Below, one piece after another: positions 17,515 to 26,778 of a DNA stretch of 64,000 bases. The notes below the pieces were generated by a model that was given only the letters and a program-made list of their open reading frames with translations, was not told the origin of the DNA and made no database searches. Each line of letters starts with the position of its first letter. Within the stretch, counting starts at the first letter, position 1. Position numbers and translations under genes: made by a program. Origin of the DNA: Xenophilus aerolatus (GTDB lineage Bacteria > Pseudomonadota > Gammaproteobacteria > Burkholderiales > Burkholderiaceae_C). The stretch spans positions 310,001 through 374,000 of the forward strand of contig JASCNX010000002.1 of assembly GCA_029968055.1 (NCBI GenBank). Reading direction: 5' to 3'.

Positions 17515-17853
17515 TCAGTCGGCCGGCCGGAAAGCCGCGGGCTGTGCCCAATCCAGCAATTCGGCCAGGCGCCGCACCACCCACTCGGCCTCGGAGGGCG
17601 ACAGGCCCGACTCGGGCGTGGCCAAGCCGGCGTGGCAGCGCTGCAGCACCTCGTCGTCCGATACGCTGCCGCCCTGCGAGAGCGTGCGGGCGTGCTCCGT
17701 CAGCGCCTGGGCGAGGTCTTCGCACAGCTCGTAGCGGGCCCGCACCTGGGCCAGCGGAAGGCTCAGGCGCTGGCGCCGAGGATCGGTGTAGAGGGCGAGG
17801 AAGGAAGGCGGCGGCTGGATCTGCGATTCGTCGCCGGCGTAGGCATCGGTCAT
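17515..17853 (-). CDS. Conserved hypothetical protein, helical
   Basis: A 112-aa acidic protein of unknown function. It is mainly helical, with the central segment RARYELCEDLAQALTEHART and the C-terminal SPSEAEWVVRRLAELLDWAQ. No signal peptide or membrane segment. It looks like small Comamonadaceae proteins found near regulators, but I cannot name a family. It lies 66 bp downstream of the NarL-type regulator on the same strand and could be co-transcribed with it. Confidence 0.6.
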   Translation of the reverse strand: MTDAYAGDESQIQPPPSFLALYTDPRRQRLSLPLAQVRARYELCEDLAQALTEHARTLSQGGSVSDDEVLQRCHAGLATPESGLSPSEAEWVVRRLAELLDWAQPAAFRPAD

Positions 17854-17919
17854 GCCGCGAGTGTCGCGGCTCGGGGCGCGGCGCGCGAAGCCCCGCCGCG
17901 AAGCCGCGCGGGGTGCGGA

Positions 17920-18552
17920 TCAGTCGATCAGCTGCGACTTCATCGCGTAGTACGTGAGGTCGCTGTTGGTCTGCAGGTTGAGCTTTTCCATCAGGCGCGT
18001 GCGGTAGGTGCTGATGGTCTTGACCGACAGCGACAGGTCGTCGCCGATCTTGCCCACCGTCTCGCCCTTGGCCAGCTTGAGGAAGACCTGGAACTCGCGC
18101 TCCGACAGCTGCTCGTGCGGCGCGGTGTTCTCCTTCTTGCCCAGCTGGTTGGCCAGCAGGTCGGCCACGGCCGGCGTGATGTAGCGGCGGCCCAGCGCGA
18201 TGGTGCGCACGGCCTTGACGATCTCGTCGGGCTCGCAGTCCTTGTTCAGGTAGCCCGAGGCGCCCTGGCGGATGAGGTTCATCGCGTAGTGCTCTTCGGG
18301 GTAGCCGCTGAGGATCAGGATGCCGACGTCCGGCGCCTTGGCGCGGATCATCGCCAGGGCGTCGATGCCGCTCTGGCCGGGCATCGACAGGTCCATCACC
18401 AGCACGTCGATCTCGGTGTTGCGCACCAGGTCGATGGCCTCGCGGCCCGAGGCCGCCTCGCCGGCGACCCGCAGGTCCACATGGGTGGCGAAGAAGTCGC
18501 GCAGGCCTGCGCGAACCACGGCGTGGTCGTCAACGATTCCGATCTTGATCAT
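17920..18552 (-). CDS. NarL/FixJ family response regulator
   Basis: A 210-aa two-domain regulator. Receiver residues 1-120: acidic D8/D9, phospho-acceptor D54 in VLVMDLSMPG, and LNKD carrying the conserved lysine. LuxR-type helix-turn-helix residues 145-205: LSEREFQVFLKLAKGETVG and LSVKTISTYRTRLMEKLNL. It resembles the GacA/UvrY group. No histidine kinase is adjacent, so it is an orphan regulator here. The start ATG 18552 is the domain start. Confidence 0.9.
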   Translation of the reverse strand: MIKIGIVDDHAVVRAGLRDFFATHVDLRVAGEAASGREAIDLVRNTEIDVLVMDLSMPGQSGIDALAMIRAKAPDVGILILSGYPEEHYAMNLIRQGASGYLNKDCEPDEIVKAVRTIALGRRYITPAVADLLANQLGKKENTAPHEQLSEREFQVFLKLAKGETVGKIGDDLSLSVKTISTYRTRLMEKLNLQTNSDLTYYAMKSQLID

Positions 18553-18771
18553 GTGCGTGTACCTCTGGAACAGCTCTTGGTGGTTGCTTGGAAAACGCCG
18601 GCATGCAGGTGCCTGCCGACCGATGCGTGAGGATGCCACCGCACAAGCCGGTTGCGCGGGGTCGCACGCGGGTCGGGATGTTGTCCTGCACGGCTTCGGG
18701 TCGGGCGCTTTCGCGGCGGCGGGCACTTGTCCACAAACGCGGACCGGCACGGCGCGAAGAGACTCGCCGCC

Positions 18772-19137
18772 ATGGACCTGATGCCTGCTTCCGCCGCTCC
18801 CGCAAGAACGACGATGGACGCGCACGTCGACCGATGGCCCTGGCGCCGCGCGGCGCAGGCGCTGGCGGCCGCCGGTGCCGCCAGCCGCGTGCCTGCGCCG
18901 GCCGGGCAGGCCTTCGAATACCGCGGCTGCACCTTCGTGTGCATGGCCGACGACCTGGGATGCGACCTGTTCGCGCCCCGCGTGCTGTACCAGGCCGACG
19001 CCGACCCCGCCAACGGCATCGCCATCGCGCTCGACGTGGTTCCCTGCACCTCGGCCGCACAGGCCCTGCAGGTGGCCGAGCGCGAGGCCGCGCGCTGGGT
19101 GGACCGCCACCAGATCCTCCCGCCGATGCGGCACTGA
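18772..19137 (+). CDS. Hypothetical protein
   Basis: A 121-aa protein without recognised domains. The middle is beta-like (QAFEYRGCTFVCMADDLGCD, IAIALDVVPC) and the C-terminus is helical (AQALQVAEREAARWVDRHQI). It has four cysteines but no metal-binding pattern I trust. The GC-rich spacer upstream (18553-18771) separates it from the divergent NarL-type regulator. The start was chosen as the ATG at 18772. Confidence 0.6.
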   Translation: MDLMPASAAPARTTMDAHVDRWPWRRAAQALAAAGAASRVPAPAGQAFEYRGCTFVCMADDLGCDLFAPRVLYQADADPANGIAIALDVVPCTSAAQALQVAEREAARWVDRHQILPPMRH

Positions 19138-19227
19138 GTCGCTGGCGTCTTCACGGCACCGCGTCGCCCGTGCACCGGGCGTAGGCCGCCATCGGGCCGG
19201 TGCCGCTGCCGCGGCGCGGCCAACCGC

Positions 19228-20625
19228 TCAGCCCAGCGTCGCGTGCGGGTGCTGCGGGTGCGTCAGCGTGTCGGCGATGAGCCGCAGCGCCTCGTCGCAA
19301 TCCTCCCGCCCCATGGGCCCGCCCAGGCAGATGCGCACCGCGTCGGGCGGATCCCCGTCGGTGGAGAAGGCGGCGCTGGCCACCACGCCCACGTTCTGCG
19401 TGCGCAGGTACGAGGCGAACTCGACCGGGCTCCATCCGGGCGTGAGCGGCAGCCAGGCGTGGAAGCCCTCGGGGTGCGCCTGCAGTCCGTGCTCGCCCAG
19501 GTGCCGTGCCGCCAGCGCTTGGCGCGCCACCGATTCGGCGCGCACCGCCTGCAGCATGGCCTCGGCCGTACCGTCCTCCACCCACATCGTCGTCAGCGCG
19601 TTGGTCACCGGCGAAGCCATCACCGTCGTCGCCCGCATCGCGCCGGCCAGCCGCTGCGCCAGCCGCGCGGTGGGCGCGCACACGTACGCGGTGCGCAAGC
19701 CGGCGCCGAAGCACTTGGCGAAGCCGGTGAGGTAGTAGGTCAGCGCCGGCGCCAGGGTGGCCAGGGCGGGCGGCATCTGGCGCGGCAGCATGCCGTAGGC
19801 ATCGTCCTCGATGATCGGCACCGCGTAGCGCAGCGCCACGTCGGCCAGCGCCTCGCGCCGCGCGCGCGAGACGGTCATGGTGGTCGGGTTCAGCAGCGTC
19901 GGGTTGCAGTACAGCGCCTTGGGCTTGAGCGTCCTGCAGGCATGCTCGAAGGCATCGGCGATGGGGCCGTCGTCGTCCAGCTGCAGCGCATGCAGTTGCA
20001 CGCCCAGCTGCGCCGCGATGGCCTTCACGCCGGGGTAGGTGAGCGACTCGACGCAGATCAGCTCGCCCGGCCGCGCCAGCAGCGAGAACAGGGCCGTGAG
20101 CACGCTGTGGATGCCGGGGCACACCAGCAGGCGGTCGATGCCCGCATCCGGCACGTGCGGCCGCAGCCAGTGCATGGCGGCCTCGCGGTCCTGGGGCGCG
20201 CCGCCGAAGTCCTGGTAGCGCATCAGCCGATAGAAGTCGGCCTGGGTGCAGGCGCGTGCCATGCCCTCGTGCAGGCGCGCGAGCAGGTGCTCGTCGGCAG
20301 GCTCGGGCGGCATGTTCATCGTCATCTCGGCCCCGCTGCCGCCGCGCAGGCGCAGGCTGGGCGTGCCCGAGCGGATGAAGGTGCCGGTGCCGGCGCGCGA
20401 GTCGATGAGGCCGCGCTTGCGTGCCTCGGCGTAGCCGCGCGCGACGGTGGTGTAGTTCAGTGCCAGTTCGGCGGCCAGTTCGCGCAGCGTGGGCAGCCGG
20501 TCGCGCACGCCCAGGCGCCCGCTGCGGATGTCGTCCGCGATGAGGTCGGCCAGCAGCAGGTAGGCCGGCTTGGCGCTGGCACGCAGCTGCTTGCGCCAGT
20601 GGCTGATGATCGGTGTCAGGGGCAC
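19228..20625 (-). CDS. MocR-type regulator (GntR helix-turn-helix plus aminotransferase fold)
   Basis: A 465-aa MocR/PdxR-like protein. Residues 15-85 are a GntR winged helix (LLLADLIADDIRSGRL, LPTLRELAAELALNYTTVAR). Residues 115-460 are a fold-type I aminotransferase domain: PGIHSVLTALFSLL, NPTLLNPT, IIEDDAYG and the PLP lysine in TGFAKCFGAGLR. Such regulators bind PLP and sense an amine or amino acid. GTG 20625 gives a MocR-like N-terminus; an ATG at 20703 would add 26 residues. It is divergent from nitB across a spacer with six copies of one motif, the first abutting its start, so it is the likely regulator of the Nit1C genes and of itself. Confidence 0.85.
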   Translation of the reverse strand: MPLTPIISHWRKQLRASAKPAYLLLADLIADDIRSGRLGVRDRLPTLRELAAELALNYTTVARGYAEARKRGLIDSRAGTGTFIRSGTPSLRLRGGSGAEMTMNMPPEPADEHLLARLHEGMARACTQADFYRLMRYQDFGGAPQDREAAMHWLRPHVPDAGIDRLLVCPGIHSVLTALFSLLARPGELICVESLTYPGVKAIAAQLGVQLHALQLDDDGPIADAFEHACRTLKPKALYCNPTLLNPTTMTVSRARREALADVALRYAVPIIEDDAYGMLPRQMPPALATLAPALTYYLTGFAKCFGAGLRTAYVCAPTARLAQRLAGAMRATTVMASPVTNALTTMWVEDGTAEAMLQAVRAESVARQALAARHLGEHGLQAHPEGFHAWLPLTPGWSPVEFASYLRTQNVGVVASAAFSTDGDPPDAVRICLGGPMGREDCDEALRLIADTLTHPQHPHATLG

Positions 20626-20877
20626 TTGATTGCATCCATTGATTGCATGCGCATGCCGATCAACGTGCAGAAAGCATGCCTGCGCCAGAGGAAGAAGACG
20701 CATCGATCGGGTGCGATCAACCCCCTTGATCGGGTGCATTGATTGCACGCGCGGCGCGTCGGATCGGTGCACCGGCAAGCGCGAGCGAGGCCGCAGGCCG
20801 GCCCGTCGAGGGGTCGCGAGATTTTTTTTCTGCGCCCCATGCCGCACGGCTGCGCGTTGATTGCAGCTTGATCGCAC
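20626..20877. promoter_or_regulatory. Array of TTGAT(T/C)GCA sites between MocR gene and nitB
   Basis: Full matches on the plus strand start at 20626, 20639, 20739, 20857 and 20868; one on the minus strand occupies 20712-20720. Partial copies begin at 20658 (inverted GATCAA) and 20726 (TTGATCGGG). Copies 20626/20639 are 13 bp apart and 20857/20868 are 11 bp apart, close to one helical turn, as MocR proteins often require. The spacer also has a run of eight T at 20822-20829. Likely operators for the MocR regulator. Confidence 0.7.
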
Positions 20878-20982
20878 GGCGGCCCTGCGCGGCTGGCACA
20901 TCGGATGCGAAGAGAACAGCGCGGCGACGTGGCTTCGGCCCGGCACGCAACCCCTCTTTGTCCAATCCCAACGGAGTACCCC

Positions 20983-21465
<483 letters not shown>

Positions 21466-21473
21466 TGTCCACC

Positions 21474-21598
21474 CCCGTTTCTTGCTCACTTCGTGTAGCC
21501 GAATCCCCCCTCAAGGGGGCGCCCCCGGTGGCCCGGCGGAGCCGGTTCCACGGGGGCACCCGAGCGGGCTTCGCTTCGCTTGCCGCGATGTTCAGGGG
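21474..21598. repeat. Dispersed intergenic hairpin repeat between nitB and nitC
   Basis: This 125-bp sequence opens with the phrase TTGCTCACTTCGTGTAGCCG, then CCCCCCTCAAGGGGGC (a perfect short hairpin), then GGCCCGGCGGAGCCGGTTCC. I recognise these phrases as a repeat scattered through Variovorax/Acidovorax-type genomes. Only one copy is in the window, so repeat status is from memory, not shown here. It interrupts the otherwise tight operon and may lower expression of the genes after nitB. Confidence 0.5.
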
Positions 21599-21604
21599 CC
21601 TTGC

Positions 21605-22651
21605 ATGACCACGCGAGTCATTCGGGCCGCCGCGATCCAGATCGCGCCGGACTTCGACCGGCCCGAGGGCACGCTCGAGCGCGTGTGCGAGGCCGTCGAG
21701 GGCGCGGCGAAGCAGGGCGCGCAGCTCGTGGTCTTCCCCGAGACCTTCGTGCCCTACTACCCGTACTTCAGCTTCGTGCTGCCGCCGGTGCAGCAGGGCG
21801 CGCCGCACCTGAAGCTCATGGAGCGCGCGGTGGTGGTGCCCGGCCCCGTCACGCAGGCGGTGGCGCAGAGCGCGCGTGCCCATGGCGTGGTGGTGGTGCT
21901 CGGCGTGAACGAGCGCGACCACGGCAGCCTCTACAACACGCAGCTGGTGTTCGACGCCGACGGCGCGCTGGTCCTCAAGCGCCGCAAGATCACGCCCACC
22001 TACCACGAGCGCATGGTGTGGGGGCAGGGTGACGGCGCGGGCCTGAAGGTGGTCGACACCGCCGTCGGCCGCGTGGGCGCGCTGGCCTGCTGGGAGCACT
22101 ACAACCCGCTCGCGCGCTACAGCCTGATGGCGCAGCACGAGGAGATCCACTGCGCGCAGTTCCCGGGCTCGCTGGTGGGCCCGATCTTCGCCGAGCAGAT
22201 GGAGGTGACCATCCGCCACCATGCGCTGGAGTCGGGCTGCTTCGTGGTCAACGCGACCGGCTGGCTGACCGATGAGCAAGTGCGCTCGGTCACGCCCGAC
22301 ACGGGCCTGCAGAAGGCGCTGCGCGGCGGCTGCCACACAGCCATCGTCTCGCCCGAGGGCAAGCACCTCGCGCCGCCGCTCACCGAGGGCGAGGGCATGG
22401 TGATCGCCGACCTCGACATGGCGCTCATCGCCAAGCGCAAGCGAATGATGGATTCGGTCGGCCACTACGCGCGGCCCGAACTGCTGTCGCTCGCCCTCAA
22501 CGACCGGCCGGCCACGCCCGTGGTGCCGATGTCCTCCACCCCTTCCGTTGCCTGGAGCCCCGACCATGAACACGCCCCCCGAAACGAGCGACCCGCTGTC
22601 CAGCCGCCAGTTGATGACCCAGCTCCAGTCCTTCGGGTTGCGGCTGGCTGA
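21605..22651 (+). CDS. nitC: Nit1C nitrilase (NitC)
   Basis: A 348-aa nitrilase-superfamily enzyme. The Glu-Lys-Cys triad is intact: Glu in [11 protein letters not shown], Lys in [13 protein letters not shown] and Cys in [11 protein letters not shown]. It belongs to the Nit6803-type aliphatic nitrilases that convert nitriles (in Pseudomonas NitC, also cyanide) to carboxylate plus ammonia. ATG 21605 opens the beta strand [11 protein letters not shown]. The last 40 residues are a Pro-rich tail beyond the enzyme fold, and its coding sequence overlaps the start of nitD by 86 bp. Confidence 0.9.
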   Translation: MTTRVIRAAAIQIAPDFDRPEGTLERVCEAVEGAAKQGAQLVVFPETFVPYYPYFSFVLPPVQQGAPHLKLMERAVVVPGPVTQAVAQSARAHGVVVVLGVNERDHGSLYNTQLVFDADGALVLKRRKITPTYHERMVWGQGDGAGLKVVDTAVGRVGALACWEHYNPLARYSLMAQHEEIHCAQFPGSLVGPIFAEQMEVTIRHHALESGCFVVNATGWLTDEQVRSVTPDTGLQKALRGGCHTAIVSPEGKHLAPPLTEGEGMVIADLDMALIAKRKRMMDSVGHYARPELLSLALNDRPATPVVPMSSTPSVAWSPDHEHAPRNERPAVQPPVDDPAPVLRVAAG

Positions 22652-23684
22652 CCCGGCGGCGGGCGCCGCCAGCCGCCGCGGCGGCGCGGGCCCCTCGGAC
22701 CACAAGGCCGTCACGGTCGACGGCCACACGATCATGGTGCCGGTGCACACGTCGACGGCATGGCACTCGCCCTTCACCGCCGAGGCGCCCGATGCGCGCG
22801 GCGTGAGCCGGGTGATGCGCGGCAGCATCCCGATCGCCAGCATCAGCTTCCCGAAGCAGCCGCGCTTCTACGCGATGCAGACCTTCGACGGCGTGCCGTA
22901 CTCGCACATCGCCACGCTGCACGGCAGCGACGTGCTGGCCACCACCGTGCTGCAGACCTGCATCCGCTACGAGAGCCGCAGGAAGACCTGCAAGTTCTGC
23001 GCGATCGGCCAGTCGCTGGCGGCCGGGCGCACCGTCGCGCGCAAGACGCCCGAGCAGCTCGCCGAGGTGGCGCGCGCCGCGGTGCTGCTCGACGGCGTGA
23101 AGCACATGGTGCTGACCACCGGCACCCCCAACGCCACCGACCGCGGCGCCGCGATCCTGTGCGAGAGCGCCTTCGCGATCAAGGCGGCCGTCGACATTCC
23201 CATCCAGGGCCAGTGCGAGCCGCCCGACGACGACCGCTGGTTCGCGCGCATGCACGCCGCGGGCATCGACACGCTGGGCATGCACCTGGAAGTGGTGACG
23301 CCCGAGGTGCGCGAGAAGATCATGCCGGGCAAGGCCAGCGTGCCCGTCGAGCGCTACCTGAGCGCCTTCGAGGCCGCGGTGCGCGTCTTCGGCCGCGGCC
23401 AGGTCAGCACCTACATCCTGGCCGGCCTGGGCGATTCGCGCGAGGCCATCCTGGAGATCGGCGACAAGCTGCTGGCGCTGGGCGTGTACCCCTTCGTCGT
23501 GCCCTTCGTGCCGATCAGCGGCACGCCGCTGGAAGACCATCCCGCCCCCTCGCCCGAGTTCATGCGCAGCATCCTCGAGCCGCTGGGCGCGCGCGTGGCC
23601 GCGGCCGGGCTGCGCTCGGGCGACATCAAAGCGGGCTGCGGCAAGTGCGGCGCCTGCTCGTCGCTGTCGGTCTACGAACGCTGA
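22566..23684 (+). CDS. nitD: MSMEG_0568 family radical SAM protein (NitD)
   Basis: A 372-aa radical SAM enzyme of the Nit1C cluster. The iron-sulfur ligands are in an unusual spacing: CX9CX2C at [14 protein letters not shown] rather than CX3CX2C. A C-terminal CGKCGAC motif could hold a second cluster. SAM-binding glycines follow in TTGTPN. The reaction is unknown. ATG 22566 has GGAG 7 bp upstream and lies inside the end of nitC in a different frame; the two genes overlap by 86 bp. Confidence 0.87.
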   Translation: MNTPPETSDPLSSRQLMTQLQSFGLRLADPAAGAASRRGGAGPSDHKAVTVDGHTIMVPVHTSTAWHSPFTAEAPDARGVSRVMRGSIPIASISFPKQPRFYAMQTFDGVPYSHIATLHGSDVLATTVLQTCIRYESRRKTCKFCAIGQSLAAGRTVARKTPEQLAEVARAAVLLDGVKHMVLTTGTPNATDRGAAILCESAFAIKAAVDIPIQGQCEPPDDDRWFARMHAAGIDTLGMHLEVVTPEVREKIMPGKASVPVERYLSAFEAAVRVFGRGQVSTYILAGLGDSREAILEIGDKLLALGVYPFVVPFVPISGTPLEDHPAPSPEFMRSILEPLGARVAAAGLRSGDIKAGCGKCGACSSLSVYER

Positions 23685-23694
23685 GGCGCATCCC

Positions 23695-24255
23695 ATGCTG
23701 CACACCGACGACCTGAGCGAACTGGCGCTCGTCTACACCCCGGTCGAGTACCTCGTGCGGGAGGCCCAGCAGCCCTGGGAGCGCGACGAGGCCATGGCCC
23801 TGCGCCGCGCGGTGTTCTGCATCGAGCAGGGCATCTTCGCGCGCGACGACCGCGATGCGATCGACGGCGACGCGCAGTTGCTGGTGGCCATGTCCTGCAC
23901 GGCCGGGATGCCCGAGCAGGTGGTCGGCACCGTGCGCATCCACCGCGGCGAGGCCGCGGGCGAATGGTGGGGCTCGCGCCTGGCGGTGCACCCGGCCTTC
24001 CGCAGCCAGGGGCACCTGGGCGCGACGCTGATCCGCCTGGCCGTCTCGCGCGCCCACGCGCTGGGCTGTACCACCTTCCTGGCCCAGGTGCAGCGGCAGA
24101 ACGTGCCGCTCTTCGGCAAGCTCGGCTGGCGCCTGCTCGAAGAGACGGCCGTCCACGGCCGCCCGCATGCGCGGATGCAGGCCGACCTGGGCGTCTACCC
24201 GCCTTGCCACGACCCGGTGAGCGGCTACGTCACGCGCGCGAGGGTGGCGCCATGA
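23695..24255 (+). CDS. nitE: MSMEG_0567/Sll0786 family N-acetyltransferase (NitE)
   Basis: A 186-aa GNAT-fold protein. The acetyl-CoA pyrophosphate-binding motif is present as RSQGHLG within LAVHPAFRSQGHLGATLI. It has an N-terminal family extension (DDLSELALVYTPVEYLVREA). The acceptor substrate is unknown. It starts 10 bp after nitD and its stop overlaps the start of the next gene (ATGA), so the genes are translationally coupled. Confidence 0.86.
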   Translation: MLHTDDLSELALVYTPVEYLVREAQQPWERDEAMALRRAVFCIEQGIFARDDRDAIDGDAQLLVAMSCTAGMPEQVVGTVRIHRGEAAGEWWGSRLAVHPAFRSQGHLGATLIRLAVSRAHALGCTTFLAQVQRQNVPLFGKLGWRLLEETAVHGRPHARMQADLGVYPPCHDPVSGYVTRARVAP

Positions 24256-25259
24256 CCGCTCAAGAGATCGCGCAGGCCCTGCGCGCCACGCGCGGCTTCG
24301 CGCACAAGCAGGACATCAGCGAGGTGGTCGCGACGCTGGGCCGCGCGCTGCCCGGAGGCCCGGCAGCACTGGCGCAGGCCGTGCCGGTGGGCGACGACTG
24401 CGCAGCGATCCCCGACGGCCACGGCGGCTACCTGCTCTTCGCCATCGAGGGGCTGGTCGAGGACTTCATCGTCCGCATGCCCTGGTTCGCCGGCTACTGC
24501 GGCGTGATGGTCAACGTGAGCGACATCTACGCCATGGGCGGCCGGCCCACGGCCGTGGTCGATGCGCTGTGGAGCACCGGCAGCAGCCCCGGCGACGAGG
24601 TGCTGCGCGGCCTGGCCGAGGCGGCGGCGCGCTACGGCGTGCCCGTGGTCGGCGGCCACAGCAACAACCGCAGCGAACGGCCGCAGCTGGCCGTGGCCAT
24701 CCTCGGCCATGCGCGGCGCCTGCTGACCAGCTTCGACGCCCGGCCGGGCGACCTGCTGCTGATGGCGGCGGACCTGCGCGGCGGCTACGAGGAGCCCTTT
24801 CCGTACTGGAACGCGTCGACGAAGGCGCCGGCCGCGCGCCTGCGCGCCGACCTGGAGCTGCTGCCCGCGCTGGCCGAGGACGGCCTGTGCGCGGCCGCCA
24901 AGGACATCAGCATGGCCGGTGCCGTGGGCACGGCGCTGATGCTGCTGGAATGCTCGGGCGTGGGCGCGCGCATCCACATCGACGCGCTGCCGCGGCCGCC
25001 CGGGGTGCCGCTGATGCGCTGGCTCGCGTCCTTCCCGAGCTACGGCTTCGTGCTCAGTGTGCCGCCGGTGCATGCGGCCACGGTGCTGGCGCGCTTCGCG
25101 GCACGCGACATCGCCTGCGCGGTGGTCGGCGAGGTCGACGCGTCGCGCCGCGTGCAGGTGCGCGCCGGCGGCGAGGACGCGCTGCTGTGGGACCTCGACG
25201 CGGCGCCCTTCATCCAGCCGCCGTCGTCGCAGCCCGCCCGGGAGCCGGCCCATGCCTGA
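24252..25259 (+). CDS. nitF: Sll0787 family AIR synthase-like protein (NitF)
   Basis: A 335-aa PurM/AIR-synthase-like ATP-binding protein. The N-terminal nucleotide-binding elements are GDDCAAIPDG and NVSDIYAMGGRPTAVV; the C-terminal half carries the glycine-rich KDISMAGAVGTALMLLE. Relatives include AIR synthase, thiamine-monophosphate kinase and SelD, which phosphorylate or activate a substrate with ATP. The substrate here is unknown. The start overlaps the nitE stop by 4 bp, and its own stop overlaps the glycosyltransferase start by 8 bp. Confidence 0.86.
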   Translation: MTAQEIAQALRATRGFAHKQDISEVVATLGRALPGGPAALAQAVPVGDDCAAIPDGHGGYLLFAIEGLVEDFIVRMPWFAGYCGVMVNVSDIYAMGGRPTAVVDALWSTGSSPGDEVLRGLAEAAARYGVPVVGGHSNNRSERPQLAVAILGHARRLLTSFDARPGDLLLMAADLRGGYEEPFPYWNASTKAPAARLRADLELLPALAEDGLCAAAKDISMAGAVGTALMLLECSGVGARIHIDALPRPPGVPLMRWLASFPSYGFVLSVPPVHAATVLARFAARDIACAVVGEVDASRRVQVRAGGEDALLWDLDAAPFIQPPSSQPAREPAHA

Positions 25260-26451
25260 CAGCGCATCGCTGCGCATCGCGCTGCTCACGCATTCGGTCA
25301 ACCCGCGCGGCGGCGTGGTGCACACGCTGGAACTGGCGAACGCGCTGCACGCCGCCGGCCACGCGGTCACCGTGTTCGCGCCGGCGGCGCCGGGCCAGCG
25401 CCTGTTCCGTGAACCGGCCTGCCGGGTGTCGCTGGTGCCCGTGGCCGGTACGCCGCGCGACATGGTCGCCATGGTGCGCAGCCGCATCGACGCCTTCACG
25501 ACGCACCTGGGCGGCCTGCTCGCGCGCGGCGAGCGCTTCGACGTCTGGCACACGCACGATTCGATCGGCGGCAATGCGTTGGCAGACCTGCAGGCCAGCG
25601 GGCGCATCGATGCGTTCGTGCGCACGGTGCATCACCTCGACCACTTCGACGAGCCGCAACTCACGCATTGGCAGCAACGCGCCTTCGAAGGCGCGACGCA
25701 GGTCTTCACCGTGAGCCGGCTCTGGCGCGAGCACCTGGCCGAGGCGCACGGCATCGAGGCGGTGCAGGTCGACAACGGCGTCGACATGACGCGCTTCTCG
25801 CCCCGCGCGCAGCCCGAGGACGCCGGGTTGGCGCAGCGGCTCGGCATCGACGGCGGCGGCCCCGTCGTGCTGGCGATGGGCGGCGTCGAGGAGCGCAAGA
25901 ACACGGTGCGCCTGCTGCAGGCCTTCGCGCGGCTGCATGCGGCGCAGCCCGGCGCACGGCTGCTGATCGCCGGCGGCGTGAGCCTGCTGGACCATGCCGC
26001 GTACGCGCGCCGCTTCGACGAGGCGCTCGCCGCGCTGGGCTGGCGCGCGGGGCCGGGGCAGCCGGTGCAGCTGCTCGGCGCCATCGCCGATGCCGACATG
26101 CCGCGGCTGTACCGCCTGGCCGACGTGGTGGCGATGCCGTCGACGCGCGAGGGCTTCGGCCTCGTGGTGCTGGAGGCGCTGGCCAGCGGCGTGCCGGTGG
26201 TCGCATCGTGCATCGCGCCCTTCACCGACCACCTCACCGACGCGGACGTGTCGTGGGCCGACCCGCTGTCGGCGGCCTCGATCGCCGATGCGCTCGCGCA
26301 CGCGCTCGGCACGCGCGATGCGCAGCGCACGGCGGCCAGCGCCGCGCGTCTCGCGCGCCGCTTCAGCTGGCCTGCCAGCGCCGCGCGCCATGTGCAGCTC
26401 TACCGCGCCGGCCTGGCGCAGCGCGCGCCCGCGCTGGCGCAGGCCGCCTGA
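25252..26451 (+). CDS. MSMEG_0565 family glycosyltransferase (GT4)
   Basis: A 399-aa GT-B fold glycosyltransferase. The N-terminal NPRGGVVHTLELANALHAAG and the family-4 motif EGFGLVVLEALASG, with the acidic E-x7-E pattern, are present; HTHDSIGG is a cofactor-loop signature. It belongs to a family found inside Nit1C-type clusters in Actinobacteria and cyanobacteria but not in every Pseudomonas cluster. It implies that a sugar-nucleotide-dependent step or glycosylated product is part of the pathway here. Overlap with nitF is 8 bp. Confidence 0.86.
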   Translation: MPDSASLRIALLTHSVNPRGGVVHTLELANALHAAGHAVTVFAPAAPGQRLFREPACRVSLVPVAGTPRDMVAMVRSRIDAFTTHLGGLLARGERFDVWHTHDSIGGNALADLQASGRIDAFVRTVHHLDHFDEPQLTHWQQRAFEGATQVFTVSRLWREHLAEAHGIEAVQVDNGVDMTRFSPRAQPEDAGLAQRLGIDGGGPVVLAMGGVEERKNTVRLLQAFARLHAAQPGARLLIAGGVSLLDHAAYARRFDEALAALGWRAGPGQPVQLLGAIADADMPRLYRLADVVAMPSTREGFGLVVLEALASGVPVVASCIAPFTDHLTDADVSWADPLSAASIADALAHALGTRDAQRTAASAARLARRFSWPASAARHVQLYRAGLAQRAPALAQAA

Positions 26452-26464
26452 AAGGACCTCCTCG

Positions 26465-26749
26465 ATGCCCGTCATGCATTTCCACGTCCGCTGGCCCGAT
26501 GCCAGCGAGACGCGCTGCTACTCGCCCTCGCTGGTGGTGCAGGACTTCCTGCAGCCCGGCGCGCGCTACCCGCTGCCCGACTTCCTGGCCCGCACGCGCG
26601 AGGCGCTGGGCATCGCGTCGGAACGGGTGCGCGCCAAGTACGGCTTCGCCTGCTCGCAGGCCATGGACCAGCTCGTGCAGATCGAGGAGATCGCCGGGCG
26701 CTTCGCCCACCAGCCGGACGCCGAGGTCGCGGTGCTGGCCTTCGACTGA
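26465..26749 (+). CDS. nitG: MSMEG_0570 family nitrogen starvation response protein (NitG)
   Basis: A 94-aa small protein of the Nit1C cluster. Conserved elements include [41 protein letters not shown] and EVAVLAFD. No catalytic motif is evident; it could be a carrier or chaperone for another cluster protein. It lies 13 bp after the glycosyltransferase and 29 bp before the oxidoreductase. Confidence 0.85.
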   Translation: MPVMHFHVRWPDASETRCYSPSLVVQDFLQPGARYPLPDFLARTREALGIASERVRAKYGFACSQAMDQLVQIEEIAGRFAHQPDAEVAVLAFD

Positions 26750-26778
26750 CAACGACCGAACTTCTCCAAGGAACTCCC

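Noticed and set aside
20819-20830. T8 run as a terminator
   Set aside because: No stable hairpin precedes it; better seen as part of the promoter/operator spacer.
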